DNA of 64,000 bases from Chromohalobacter sp. 296-RDG. GTDB lineage: Bacteria > Pseudomonadota > Gammaproteobacteria > Pseudomonadales > Halomonadaceae. Positions within the stretch are counted from its first letter, which is position 1. Each line of letters begins with the position of its first letter. Below the pieces are notes generated by a model, which worked only from the letters and a program-made list of their open reading frames with translations, ran no database searches and was not told where the DNA came from. Of this stretch, positions 48,681 to 57,554 are shown piece by piece. Both the position numbers and the translations under genes were made by a program. The DNA is taken from positions 105,993-169,992 of the forward strand of contig NZ_JARANY010000002.1 in NCBI RefSeq assembly GCF_029889885.1. The letters are read 5' to 3'.

Positions 48681-48720
48681 GACGGTATGACAGCGGACCT
48701 CGAACGGTAGGGAGGGGATC

Positions 48721-49947
48721 GTGGCGGAAGAGGCGCCGGTTACACGTATTGATCGCGAACGGCTATATGAAAAGGTGTGGTCATCGCCCATGAGCCATCT
48801 GGCTCGTGAGTATGGGGTGGTGAGCCAACGGCTGAAGGATCTGTGCGACAAGGCCGGAATACCCACGCCTCCCGCAGGCCACTGGTCGCGGGTGGCGGCT
48901 GGAAAGGCCGTGACTCGTCCGCCGCTTCCCGAAGCACCCAGCGATGTCAGTAGTACCGTGGTCATAGAGCCTTCCCCATCTCGCCGCAAGACATCCCCCC
49001 GAGCTGATACACCAAAGGTGTCTGGTAGAAAGGCCAAGCCATCGGCGACATCGACGCCGGAGTCGAAGAAAGAGGCGCCCGCCAAATCTGGTCCCAGCTT
49101 GAGCGTACCGGCGCAGTTGAGAAATCCCCATCGCATCATCGCCGGCTGGCTGGAGAATCATAAAAGACGCAAGGAAAATGCTCGGCGTAGCTATCTACAT
49201 GGTTCGGTACCGTCTCCTTTTACCTCGATGGATCGCCGCCGGCAGCGGATTCTCGATACCCTTTTCAAGGCCATAGAGAAGGCAGGCGGCAGGGCTATCG
49301 AGGACGACCGAAAGAAGTTGACTATCGAGCTTGAAGGGGAGGTGATTCCCATCCAGCTTCGCGAGAAGAACAGGCAGGTTAGTCGCCCCTTGACGGAAGA
49401 GGAGAAGCGCTGGAGCTGGAATGAGGGTAAAGACTCGAAGCCCGTACTGCAGCCGATGGGAAAGCTGGTCTTTGAGATCAAGCGCTACTTGCCCAAAGGC
49501 TTCAGGCACGACTGGCTGGAAACGGATGAGGTGACGCTGGAAACGCGTCTCCCCGCGATTTTCGATACGCTAATGCAGGCTGCGCCGATCATGGCGCTTG
49601 AAACACAGAAACGGCTTGAGCAGGAGCGTCTCGCCAGAATTGCCGAGCATGAACGCCATCTTGCTGAGCAGGCGCGTCAACGAGACGACAATCAGTGGCA
49701 GCGGTTTCTCGAGTTTGCGGATACCTGGGAGCGCCATGAACGAGCCCGTCACTTCCTGCTGGCCCTGAAGCAGCTCGATCTCGATCCGGACGCCATGATC
49801 GGGGAGACATCGCTGAGCGAATGGCTGGCCTGGGTTGAGCACAGGCTGGAAACCGGGAATCCGCTGAATCAGGGCATCGATGCCCTATTTGCCGATATCG
49901 AGAAAGTGACCAGCTACACCTACTCTCATCAGCGAAGGCAGTGGTAA
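48721..49947 (+). CDS. uncharacterised protein of the restriction operon
   Basis: The 408-residue product begins at a GTG behind GGGAGGGG. The N-terminal 60 residues contain RERLYEKVWSSPMSHLAREYGVVSQRLKDLC and AGIPTPPAGHW, a pattern shared by many unannotated proteins near mobile elements, perhaps a helix-turn-helix. A basic Ser/Pro-rich linker (about 65-135) follows. The remainder is helical, with RRRQRILDTLFKAIEKAGGR and a long charged coiled coil (residues about 295-340, TQKRLEQERLARIAEHERHL). No enzyme motif is visible. Placement between darG and hsdR suggests a DNA-binding or regulatory function in the defence operon. Confidence 0.7.
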   Translation: MAEEAPVTRIDRERLYEKVWSSPMSHLAREYGVVSQRLKDLCDKAGIPTPPAGHWSRVAAGKAVTRPPLPEAPSDVSSTVVIEPSPSRRKTSPRADTPKVSGRKAKPSATSTPESKKEAPAKSGPSLSVPAQLRNPHRIIAGWLENHKRRKENARRSYLHGSVPSPFTSMDRRRQRILDTLFKAIEKAGGRAIEDDRKKLTIELEGEVIPIQLREKNRQVSRPLTEEEKRWSWNEGKDSKPVLQPMGKLVFEIKRYLPKGFRHDWLETDEVTLETRLPAIFDTLMQAAPIMALETQKRLEQERLARIAEHERHLAEQARQRDDNQWQRFLEFADTWERHERARHFLLALKQLDLDPDAMIGETSLSEWLAWVEHRLETGNPLNQGIDALFADIEKVTSYTYSHQRRQW

Positions 49948-50021
49948 CGGCCTTCAGGTTTCCCGCGGCACAATGTGTCCATTAGCATCACTATTCTTTC
50001 ATCGCGTATTGGAGCCAGGGA

Positions 50022-53000
50022 ATGGCAGGTCCCGAGTACACAGGCGTAGAGAAACCCTTTATCGACCAGCTGGTAGGCCAGGGCTGGGAGCTCCTGGCCG
50101 GCTCGGGGGACGATCCTGCCGTCACTCATCGTGAGAACTTCGCCCAGGTGGTGATGGAGCCGCTGCTGCGCGAGCGGCTACGCAATATCAACCTGCGCGA
50201 CGATGAGCCCTGGCTCGACGAGGCGCGCCTGGACCAGGCGGTGTCGGCCATCACCCGCCTGCCGGCCAACAAGGTGCTGGAGACCAACAAGCTCGCCACC
50301 GAGCTACTGCTAAACGGTCTGGCGGTGGAGGGGCTCGAGGGCTGGGACGGCGGCCGCGGCCAGACGCTGCGCTTCATCGACTGGGATGAGCCTGCCAACA
50401 ATGTCTTCACGGTGGTCAATCAGTTCAAGGTGAAATGTCCGCCCGGCCATGACTCGGCCAAGGGCCACGTGATCCCGGACCTGGTGCTGTTTGTCAACGG
50501 CATCCCGCTGGTGGTGGTGGAGTGCAAGAGCCGCACCGTGCCGGAGGGTCTCAGCGAGGCGGTGGATCAGCTGCGACGCTATCACGACCAACGCTTCCTG
50601 GAGAACGAGGTCGAGGAGCATGAGGGCGCACCGGCTCTGTTCGCCACCAGCCAGTTCCTGGTGGCCAGCAACTTCGACGAAGCGCGGGTGGGCACCATCG
50701 GCGCCCGCTTCGCCCATTACCTGAGCTGGAAGACAGTGGCACCGCAGCGCGAGGCGGAGGTAGCCATTAAGCTTGGTGAGGCCGACCTCTCCGCCCAGCA
50801 GCGCCTGATCATCGGTATGCTCATGCCGGCCAACCTGCTGGACATTGTGCGTCACTACACCCTGTTCATGAACAACGGCGGCCAGGAGATAAAGCTGGTA
50901 TGCCGCTATCAGCAATATCGTGGCGTGACTCGAGCGGTCGAACGGCTGAAACACGGCAAGACGCGCCACGAAGATGGCGAATCCGACCGCCGTGGCGGCA
51001 TCGTCTGGCACACTCAGGGCAGCGGCAAGAGCCTTTCCATGGTGTTCTTGGTGCGCAAGCTGCGTACCGATCCGACCCTGCGCCGCTTCAAGGTCGTGGT
51101 CATCACCGACCGTAAGGACCTACAGGCCCAGCTCTCCGCCACTGGCGAGCTCACCGGCGAGCGCGTCGAGAAGGCCGGCAACACCACCCAGCTCAAGAAA
51201 CTGCTGGCTCGCGACGGTCCCGGCCTGGTGTTCGGCACCATCCAGAAGTACCGCGATCCGGATACCGAAGACGAGACGCCCGGCGAACACTACGCCATTA
51301 CGTCGCCGGGCCTGGATAGCGGCCGTCGCGATGCCGCCGAGCCGAATGCTTCCACGATCGATAACTCACCGAAGAAGCCGACCCTCAGCGAGCCCTTCGA
51401 GGTACTCAACACCAGCGAGGACATCCTGATCCTGGTGGACGAAGCCCACCGCACCCAGGCCGGCGACCTGCACGGCAACATGATGCGTGCCTTGCCCAAC
51501 GCCGCACGCATAGGCTTCACTGGTACACCGATCATTATGGGCGACAAGAAGCGTACCCATGACATCTTCGGCGAATACATCGATCGCTACACCATCAGGG
51601 AGTCGGAGCAGGACGGTGCGACGGTGCCGATTCTCTACGAGGGACGCACCGCCAAAGGGGCGATCAAGGACGGCGCCAGCCTCGATGGCCTGTTCGAGGA
51701 CCTGTTCCGCGATCACAGCAAGGAAGAACTGGAAGCGATCAAGCAGAAGTACGCCACCAAGGGGCAGATCTTCGAGGCGCCGCAGCTGGTCCAGGAGAAG
51801 GCCCAGGACATCCTGCGCCACTACGTCACCCATATCTTGCCCAATGGCTATAAGGCACAACTGGTGTCCTATAGTCGCCGTGCGGCCCTGCGCTACTTCG
51901 AGGCCCTCGAGCAGGCCAAGGCCGAGTTGCTGGAAGAGGCGCTCTCGCTCTCTCCTGAGGACAAGGCGCTGGATGATACCCAGCTGCTGACGCGTCCGCC
52001 ACGGGTCAAGGCGGCGATCCAGGCCTGGCGCTACCGCAAGGTGCTACGCGAGCTGGAGTTCGCCGTGGTCTTCAGCAGCGGCAACAACGACGACTCAGCC
52101 TGGGCCAGGTGGAGCGATCGTGCCGCCGTCGAGAACCACATCCAGCGCTTCAAGAAGCCGCTACCTCCGCTCGACGGCGAGGCACCCAAGGACGCGACCA
52201 AGCACGATCCGCTGGCTTTCCTGATCGTCAAGAGCATGCTGCTGACCGGTTTCGACGCCCCCATCGAGGGGGTGATGTACCTAGACCGTTCGCTGCGCGA
52301 GGCGGAGCTGCTGCAGGCCATCGCTCGAGTTAACCGCACCGGCCACGGCAAGACCCATGGCATCGTGGTGGACTACTTCGGCGTGGCCAACCACCTCAAG
52401 GAGGCCCTGGCCGCCTACAGCGAGGAAGATGTCGAAGGCGCCCTGCAGAGCCTCAAGGACGAGATCCCGCTGCTGCGCGACCGTCACCTGCGCGTGGTCG
52501 ATGTGCTGCGTGCCCAGGGCGTGGACGAGTTGGACGACGCCGAGGAGGCGGTGCAGGCGTTGAGTGATGAGCGAGTGCGCGCCGAGTTCATGGTCAAGCT
52601 CAAGGAGTTCAACCGCGGCCTGGACGATGTATTGCCCCGCCCCGAGGGTCTGGAATTCGTCAACGACGCCAAACGACTCGCCTATATTCATGCCCTGGCG
52701 CGCAACCGCTACAAGGACACCCCAGAGCTGGGTCGCGATACCGGCAACAAGGTACGCAAGCTGATCGACGACTACGTGGTCTCGCTGGGCATCGACCCGC
52801 AGATCCCGCCGGTTCAGCTCACCGACGCCGAGTTTGATCAGCATGTGGGACGCCAGGCCGGCGACCGCGCCAAGGCCTCGGAGATGGAGCACGCGGTACG
52901 CTCTCATGTGCGCAAGCACTTGGATGAGGATCCGGTGAAGTACGGCCGTCTGAGCGAGCGCCTGGAGGAGCTGCTTGACCAGCTCGATGGCCAGTGGGCC

Positions 53001-53390
53001 GACCAGGTGGAGGCGCTCAAGACGCTGATACAGCAGTTGCGTGACGGTGCCAGCCTCGATGGCGAGGCGATCCCCGAGATGCCCGCCCACGCCGAGCCTT
53101 TCTGGCGTGAGCTGGTGGCCAGCGCGGGCCTGGAGCCGAAGAGTCTGGATCCGGCCACCGCTCAGGCGCTGCTCGACGCTACCGAAGAGGTCGTGGCCAC
53201 GATCCAACCCGAGATCGCCATTCCCGACTTCTGGAAGCCGTCCCACATCCCGGATCAGGAGCGCCTCAAGCAGCACCTGTTCAGTCAGCTGATGATGGGT
53301 AGCCTGGTGCCGGTGGACCAGGCCGAGGCCACCGCCGAACGGCTCCTCGACCTGGCTCGCAGCAACCACCATAAGCTAGTGAAAGCGTGA
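50022..53390 (+). CDS. hsdR: type I restriction endonuclease subunit
   Basis: HsdR moves and cuts DNA for the type I complex. The 1122-residue protein has the N-terminal nuclease core PDLVLFVNGIPLVVVECKS (Asp about 153, Glu-x-Lys about 166-168). Then come the helicase motor with Walker A HTQGSGKS near residue 330 and DEAHRTQ near 473, motif III FTGTP, and ARVNRTG near the end of the motor. The C-terminal helices would bind the methylase. It is separated from hsdMS by four other genes, an unusual order, and its stop overlaps the ygjP-like start. Confidence 0.95.
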   Translation: MAGPEYTGVEKPFIDQLVGQGWELLAGSGDDPAVTHRENFAQVVMEPLLRERLRNINLRDDEPWLDEARLDQAVSAITRLPANKVLETNKLATELLLNGLAVEGLEGWDGGRGQTLRFIDWDEPANNVFTVVNQFKVKCPPGHDSAKGHVIPDLVLFVNGIPLVVVECKSRTVPEGLSEAVDQLRRYHDQRFLENEVEEHEGAPALFATSQFLVASNFDEARVGTIGARFAHYLSWKTVAPQREAEVAIKLGEADLSAQQRLIIGMLMPANLLDIVRHYTLFMNNGGQEIKLVCRYQQYRGVTRAVERLKHGKTRHEDGESDRRGGIVWHTQGSGKSLSMVFLVRKLRTDPTLRRFKVVVITDRKDLQAQLSATGELTGERVEKAGNTTQLKKLLARDGPGLVFGTIQKYRDPDTEDETPGEHYAITSPGLDSGRRDAAEPNASTIDNSPKKPTLSEPFEVLNTSEDILILVDEAHRTQAGDLHGNMMRALPNAARIGFTGTPIIMGDKKRTHDIFGEYIDRYTIRESEQDGATVPILYEGRTAKGAIKDGASLDGLFEDLFRDHSKEELEAIKQKYATKGQIFEAPQLVQEKAQDILRHYVTHILPNGYKAQLVSYSRRAALRYFEALEQAKAELLEEALSLSPEDKALDDTQLLTRPPRVKAAIQAWRYRKVLRELEFAVVFSSGNNDDSAWARWSDRAAVENHIQRFKKPLPPLDGEAPKDATKHDPLAFLIVKSMLLTGFDAPIEGVMYLDRSLREAELLQAIARVNRTGHGKTHGIVVDYFGVANHLKEALAAYSEEDVEGALQSLKDEIPLLRDRHLRVVDVLRAQGVDELDDAEEAVQALSDERVRAEFMVKLKEFNRGLDDVLPRPEGLEFVNDAKRLAYIHALARNRYKDTPELGRDTGNKVRKLIDDYVVSLGIDPQIPPVQLTDAEFDQHVGRQAGDRAKASEMEHAVRSHVRKHLDEDPVKYGRLSERLEELLDQLDGQWADQVEALKTLIQQLRDGASLDGEAIPEMPAHAEPFWRELVASAGLEPKSLDPATAQALLDATEEVVATIQPEIAIPDFWKPSHIPDQERLKQHLFSQLMMGSLVPVDQAEATAERLLDLARSNHHKLVKA

Positions 53391-54088
53391 TGCAGCTCGC
53401 CGTGGACGACCTTACCTTCGAAGTGCGTGAGAGTTCGCGCCGCAAGACACTGGAAATTACCGTGGACCGCGACGGTGAGCTACTCATCGCTGCGCCCGTC
53501 GGTACCGATGAGCAGCTCCTGCGTGACTTCGTGATCGAGAGACGCACCTGGATCTACCAGAAGCTGGCGCAGAAAGCCGAACAACGCCGTCGATTGCCGC
53601 ACAAGGAGTACGTCAACGGCGAAGGATTCCTGTACCTGGGGCGCAGCTACCGTCTGAAGTGCGTACCCCCTGATGCCCAGGACGCCCCACTCAAGCTCGC
53701 CGCAGGGCGTTTCCAACTGCGTGAAGATGCCTTGCCCGATGCGCGTAAACACTTCATCCGCTGGTACAACGCCCGTGCTAGCGACTGGCTCACCACCAGG
53801 GTCAAGGAGCATGCCCGCCGTATGGGACTGGAACCCGCTGGCGTGAAAGTCCAGGACCTCGGTTACCGCTGGGGCTCCTGCGGCAAGGGCCATCAGCTCT
53901 ACTTCCACTGGAAGACCATTTTATTGCCGCGCCACATTGCTGAGTATGTGATCGTTCACGAGCTCGTTCACCTGCACGAACCCCATCATACTCCGGCCTT
54001 CTGGCGTTGCCTGGAACGCGCCATGCCGGACTATGAGCAGCGCAAAGGCTGGCTCGCGAGGCATGGAATCGAGGTGGAGGGAGTTTAG
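53390..54088 (+). CDS. YgjP-like (M48/DUF45) metalloprotease
   Basis: The 232-residue protein carries the zinc-protease motif HELVHLHEPHHTPAFW near residue 184, with HExxH and a third His ligand in the following helix. Upstream it has the DUF45 patterns GYRWGSCGKGHQLYFHW and RRKTLEITVDRDGELLIAAP. Genes of this family often follow hsdR in type I loci, but their role there is unknown. The ATG at 53390 shares its first base with the hsdR stop codon (TGATG). A GTG one codon earlier is an alternative. Confidence 0.88.
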   Translation: MQLAVDDLTFEVRESSRRKTLEITVDRDGELLIAAPVGTDEQLLRDFVIERRTWIYQKLAQKAEQRRRLPHKEYVNGEGFLYLGRSYRLKCVPPDAQDAPLKLAAGRFQLREDALPDARKHFIRWYNARASDWLTTRVKEHARRMGLEPAGVKVQDLGYRWGSCGKGHQLYFHWKTILLPRHIAEYVIVHELVHLHEPHHTPAFWRCLERAMPDYEQRKGWLARHGIEVEGV

Positions 54089-54423
54089 GTTTGGCGGTCT
54101 AAAACTACGATGAATATCTGTCAGAGGACTTCTTTGCAGCGAGTTCGCCGCACGCATGTTCGACCTGGACGGGGCGCTTGAGATGATGCGCAGTATGGCT
54201 GTCACGTAGGGCTAGGAGAGCCATGCTATCCTTGTTGGATGAGGCTGCTATCGACCCAAACCAGACCCTCCCGGGTGTTTAACTTATTTACAGACACGAT
54301 ATTAATGATGCATGGCTGGCACGTATATTGACTTGAGCGAGAAGACGCGTACATCCAACGATTAAATCGTTCCGTCTATACCTGTTATGCCCTAGGTGGT
54401 ACCAATATACGAGAGGATTATTC
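54089..54423. other. gap with a gene-tail fragment
   Basis: One plus frame ends SEFAARMFDLDGALEMMRSM before its stop at 54207-54209 and looks like the C-terminal tail of a lost GC-rich gene. After it, composition turns AT-rich. A ribosome site GAGAGG precedes the TTG start of the following gene. Otherwise nothing is recognised. Confidence 0.35.
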
Positions 54424-55821
54424 TTGAGATTACACCTAAGTAACTTGGACGAATTGATTCAGAATGTTCGTAACGTCCATGCGAAAAATTACCTAAACGA
54501 AGCTATTGCCGCATACCGAACAGGGGCCTACCGAGCATCCCTGATCGCAACATGGATTGCTGTGTGCGTAGATATAATCGAAAAGCTCCGAGAGCTGAGC
54601 CTTAGTGAAGACCCTGCAGCGAAAAAATGGGAACAACAGCTAGATAAAATTCAGCCTAATGATCCAAGAGCTATGCTGGATTTCGAAAGAAACTTACTAA
54701 ATATTGCATGCGATGAGCTGCAGCTTATTTCAACAATCGAAAAGTCACACTTAGAACGTTTAAAAGATGACAGGAATATATGCGCGCATCCTACATTTTC
54801 GGATGATGGTAGCCAATTCTCGCCACCTGCAGAATTAGCTTTAGCATACATCGTTCAGTCAGCAAATTACCTTCTAGTCCATCCGCCAGTCAAGGGTAAA
54901 GTAATTGTTAAAAGACTGTACGAGTTGATTAACGAATCCTCATTCCCAGAAGGTGAGGAAAAGGCTTTCACCTTACTTTCGTCGGAGAATAATTTAGGTA
55001 GAGTGAAAGATAGCGGCGTAAGAAACCTAGCCATACTCATTTTGAAGAGGATCTTTCGCGACGAGACGGGTGTTTCACAGGAGCTATTAAATCGTTTGTC
55101 TGCATCTTTAAGCGCCATACAAAGGTTATATCCTGAGATTTATGAAGAAGTTATCTCTAACAAGCTGGCGGGCATGCTGTCTGAAGCGAATGATACCCGA
55201 CTCAAACGGATATTTCCGTTCCTAAATTTGAGAAATGAGCTTTGGTCTAAAGTTGAATATGCAGAAAGAGTACGTATCGAAGGCATAATTCATGCAATGG
55301 GTTCTGAGGAGATTTCAAAATATCAAGTTACCAGGCTTGTTGAAATAAACGCAGACATAAGAAAGCAAGTATTTGAAAAAATTGATCGCTTAAACGATGT
55401 TGAGAAGGCCAAAGCAATAGCAGCTTCCCCATCGGTATTTTTTAAAGATAGATCTATCCACCTGTTTTCTGAATCGCTCAGCTTTAATTCGGCTGAGTTT
55501 AGAGGAAATCAGCTGCTGCTACCCATTAGCTCTACCTTCAATGACAAGGATTTAGAAAGTATTTTCAATGGTGCGATAGATAATACTGGGTCTCATGGGA
55601 TTAACCAGGTGCTGAACGCTGGCGCAATTGGTGCATTCTTTTCTGGCCTCTATACTGAGACTAAAGCGGCACCGTTAAATCATCGAGCGCTTTGGGAAAA
55701 TTTCTGGGAAAGAGTTTCAGAAAAAGGATTTTCGTATAATGCCTTGCGGGAAAAGTTGATAGAGGACCAGTACATTGCTCCCAATGAAGACGAAGAGGAC
55801 GATGACGAAATTCCCTTTTAA
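54424..55821 (+). CDS. orphan protein with HEPN-like N-terminal domain
   Basis: The 465-residue protein has no recognised family overall. The first 160 residues are helical, with NYLNEAIAAYRTGAYRASLIATWIAV followed by helices and the sequence LKDDRNICAHPTF. R117-N118-x3-H122 fits the catalytic R-polar-x3-H motif of HEPN ribonucleases found in many toxin and defence systems. The C-terminal two thirds are helical and end in an acidic tail (DEEDDDEIPF). The start is a TTG at 54424; there is no ATG nearby. Codons are AT-rich, unlike the restriction operon upstream, indicating a separate origin. Ribonuclease activity is inferred only. Confidence 0.6.
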   Translation: MRLHLSNLDELIQNVRNVHAKNYLNEAIAAYRTGAYRASLIATWIAVCVDIIEKLRELSLSEDPAAKKWEQQLDKIQPNDPRAMLDFERNLLNIACDELQLISTIEKSHLERLKDDRNICAHPTFSDDGSQFSPPAELALAYIVQSANYLLVHPPVKGKVIVKRLYELINESSFPEGEEKAFTLLSSENNLGRVKDSGVRNLAILILKRIFRDETGVSQELLNRLSASLSAIQRLYPEIYEEVISNKLAGMLSEANDTRLKRIFPFLNLRNELWSKVEYAERVRIEGIIHAMGSEEISKYQVTRLVEINADIRKQVFEKIDRLNDVEKAKAIAASPSVFFKDRSIHLFSESLSFNSAEFRGNQLLLPISSTFNDKDLESIFNGAIDNTGSHGINQVLNAGAIGAFFSGLYTETKAAPLNHRALWENFWERVSEKGFSYNALREKLIEDQYIAPNEDEEDDDEIPF

Positions 55822-56179
55822 AAGGCATAAACAATGCCTCAACGGGATCGGGTTCCCGCTCGCACTCCAAATCAATCCGAAACGCGGACGTTTATATCAG
55901 GACCTTCTGAACATCCGCTCATGGCCGAAAACTGAAGTAAAGATTGGCTTGAAAAGGAAGCCGATGATTATCAAATCCCCCCTACTCACTCGAATCACTT
56001 GCCTCTTCGTGGCCTCCATCAGCTGGCCGCGGCCGGCTTCCACTAGTCTCAGGCAGTTGTGGGTACGGATAACGATATTATAGGGGGCTGCCGACAGCAT
56101 GCTAAATGAGGGAGTCAGCGGTGCTAACTGTTTTTTCATCGAGGTGTTGAAATGCTGAGTTTTTTGTAAATTTATTTTT
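55822..56179. other. gap with repeat element and possible minus-strand frame
   Basis: Contains small hairpins after the 54424 gene, the first copy of the CCGCT-TGGCCG element, and a minus frame (about 55897-56140) reading NIVIRTHNCLRLVEAGRGQL and MEATKRQVIRV that looks coding-like but lacks a ribosome site. No function is assigned. Confidence 0.3.
55913..55932 (+). repeat. CCGCT(C/T)-TGGCCGAAA element, copy 1
   Basis: ATCCGCTCATGGCCGAAAAC. First of four related short elements in this AT-rich block, about 90 bases after the 54424 gene. Confidence 0.6.
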
Positions 56180-56731
56180 TTGTTTATAAGAATATTATTG
56201 TCTATTGTTGATGCGTTTGAAAAATCTATTATTAGCAATGAAAGGTTTGATGAGGAATTGAGGAGGGAGGGGGTTAGGAAGAGGTTTAGAAGGTTTGTTG
56301 CATACCTTTTTGTAGTTTCTTTTATATGGCAGTTATCACATTTTATTCCTGTTGATGATGTTTTTTCTACTACTAGAGAGGCTGTGTCAGGTTTCCTCTT
56401 TGGGAATATTGTTGGTCTTTTTTTATACATTGCTCGCGATAGAAATAAGTATCTCAGTTGGAAGGAGCTTGAGTCTCAAGATAAAATCCTCTTAGTTGGA
56501 ATGGCGATGCTTGGATTTTTTATGCCAGGAATGTTGTTGTCTGGTCATTTAGGGGTGGCGGCTGCGGCTGGGGGAGTGACTGCTTATACTGTAACTTTAC
56601 CCTTTTTTTATGAAAGCTGGAGAGGGGCGCGACTTGATAAAATTAATCATGTAAGGATACAAAAAGAAGTCTGTAAACAGGTGTGCTCTAAAATGTGTGA
56701 TGGTTGTCTTTCATATGAGCGTGGAGAGTAA
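56180..56731 (+). CDS. orphan small membrane protein with Cys-rich tail
   Basis: The 183-residue product is read from a TTG at 56180 with no convincing ribosome site; the true start may differ. It has hydrophobic segments near residues 38-58 (FVAYLFVVSFIWQLSHFI), 70-84 and 105-145 (KILLVGMAMLGFFMPGML and AAAAGGVTAYTVTLPFF), predicting three or four membrane helices. The hydrophilic tail contains CKQVCSKMCDGC, which could bind a metal or an Fe-S centre. AT-rich codons and lack of relatives known to me mark it as recent acquisition. Confidence 0.55.
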   Translation: MFIRILLSIVDAFEKSIISNERFDEELRREGVRKRFRRFVAYLFVVSFIWQLSHFIPVDDVFSTTREAVSGFLFGNIVGLFLYIARDRNKYLSWKELESQDKILLVGMAMLGFFMPGMLLSGHLGVAAAAGGVTAYTVTLPFFYESWRGARLDKINHVRIQKEVCKQVCSKMCDGCLSYERGE

Positions 56732-56872
56732 AGGGCAATTTTATTTTTATATGGCCTTTGAGATGCTCTACAGGAGAAATTATGACTGAACGTTACGCCA
56801 AAAGAAGTCTTTGGCTTTGAGCTGAGTCCGGATTCTTAATTCTCCTTTTGGCGAGCTATTGGACCTTTGTAA

Positions 56873-56892
56873 GTCCGCTTCTGGCCGAAAGA
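56873..56892 (+). repeat. CCGCT(C/T)-TGGCCGAAA element, copy 2
   Basis: GTCCGCTTCTGGCCGAAAGA, about 140 bases after the 56180 gene and just before the SnoaL-like gene end. Confidence 0.65.
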
Positions 56893-56952
56893 GGAAATCA
56901 GTCTCTACTGGACTCAAAAAACATCCAACGCCCCCGAAGCGTCTGGTGCAAG

Positions 56953-57342
56953 TCATATCTGCTCAGCAATGGCGCTCTTGTCGATAATCGACCAGACGGT
57001 CTTGATCTTTCCGTCACCATTGAATTCATAGAAGACATTCTCTTCGAACTGCACGCGCTTGCCGTTGACCGGTAGTTCGAACAGCATGCCGACGGGGGTG
57101 CAGTTGAACTGCAGACGACTGGCGACATGCGGGGGCTGTGAGACCAGCAAGGCGACTTCAAAGCAAAGATCCGGAATGGCCTGAAAATCGCGTTCCAGCA
57201 TGGAGAGGTAGCCCCTCAGCCCTATGCTTTTCCCATTGTGGCTGACGTTCTCGCTGACATAGCGGCCCAGGTTGTCCCAGTCCTGTTGGTTCAGGCACTC
57301 GATGTAGCCACGATAGCTTGCAGTCAACTCGTCGCTGTTCAT
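56953..57342 (-). CDS. SnoaL-like / ester cyclase family protein
   Basis: The 129-residue protein has the NTF2-like fold signature of the SnoaL/ester cyclase group: YRGYIECLNQQDWDNLGRYV, VSHNGKSIGLRGYLSMLERD, PDLCFEVALLVSQPPHVASRL and the late strand VFYEFNGDGKIKTVWSIIDK. Many members have no known substrate. It is on the opposite strand to its neighbours and more GC-rich than they are, so it probably arrived independently. It is flanked by copies 2 and 3 of the short element. Confidence 0.82.
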   Translation of the reverse strand: MNSDELTASYRGYIECLNQQDWDNLGRYVSENVSHNGKSIGLRGYLSMLERDFQAIPDLCFEVALLVSQPPHVASRLQFNCTPVGMLFELPVNGKRVQFEENVFYEFNGDGKIKTVWSIIDKSAIAEQI

Positions 57343-57447
57343 TGCGTTACCTCATTAACTTGCACCCCGCTCAATGTAGCCGGGCGGGGACATCTTGCAA
57401 GTCAATGACCCCTTTGTCTGTCGAGGTGCATGGGGTTTCACAGAGGG

Positions 57448-57467
57448 TCCGCTTCTGGCCGAATGGG
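57448..57467 (+). repeat. CCGCT(C/T)-TGGCCGAAA element, copy 3
   Basis: TCCGCTTCTGGCCGAATGGG, located about 105 bases before the start of, and upstream from, the SnoaL-like gene. Confidence 0.65.
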
Positions 57468-57554
57468 GGGCGTCAGGCTAGGCTATTGGGCAGTTGGCGA
57501 TCCAAGGCGTAAAGACAACAAGCATGATTATAGCTATTAGGTTAGAGGTAAACA

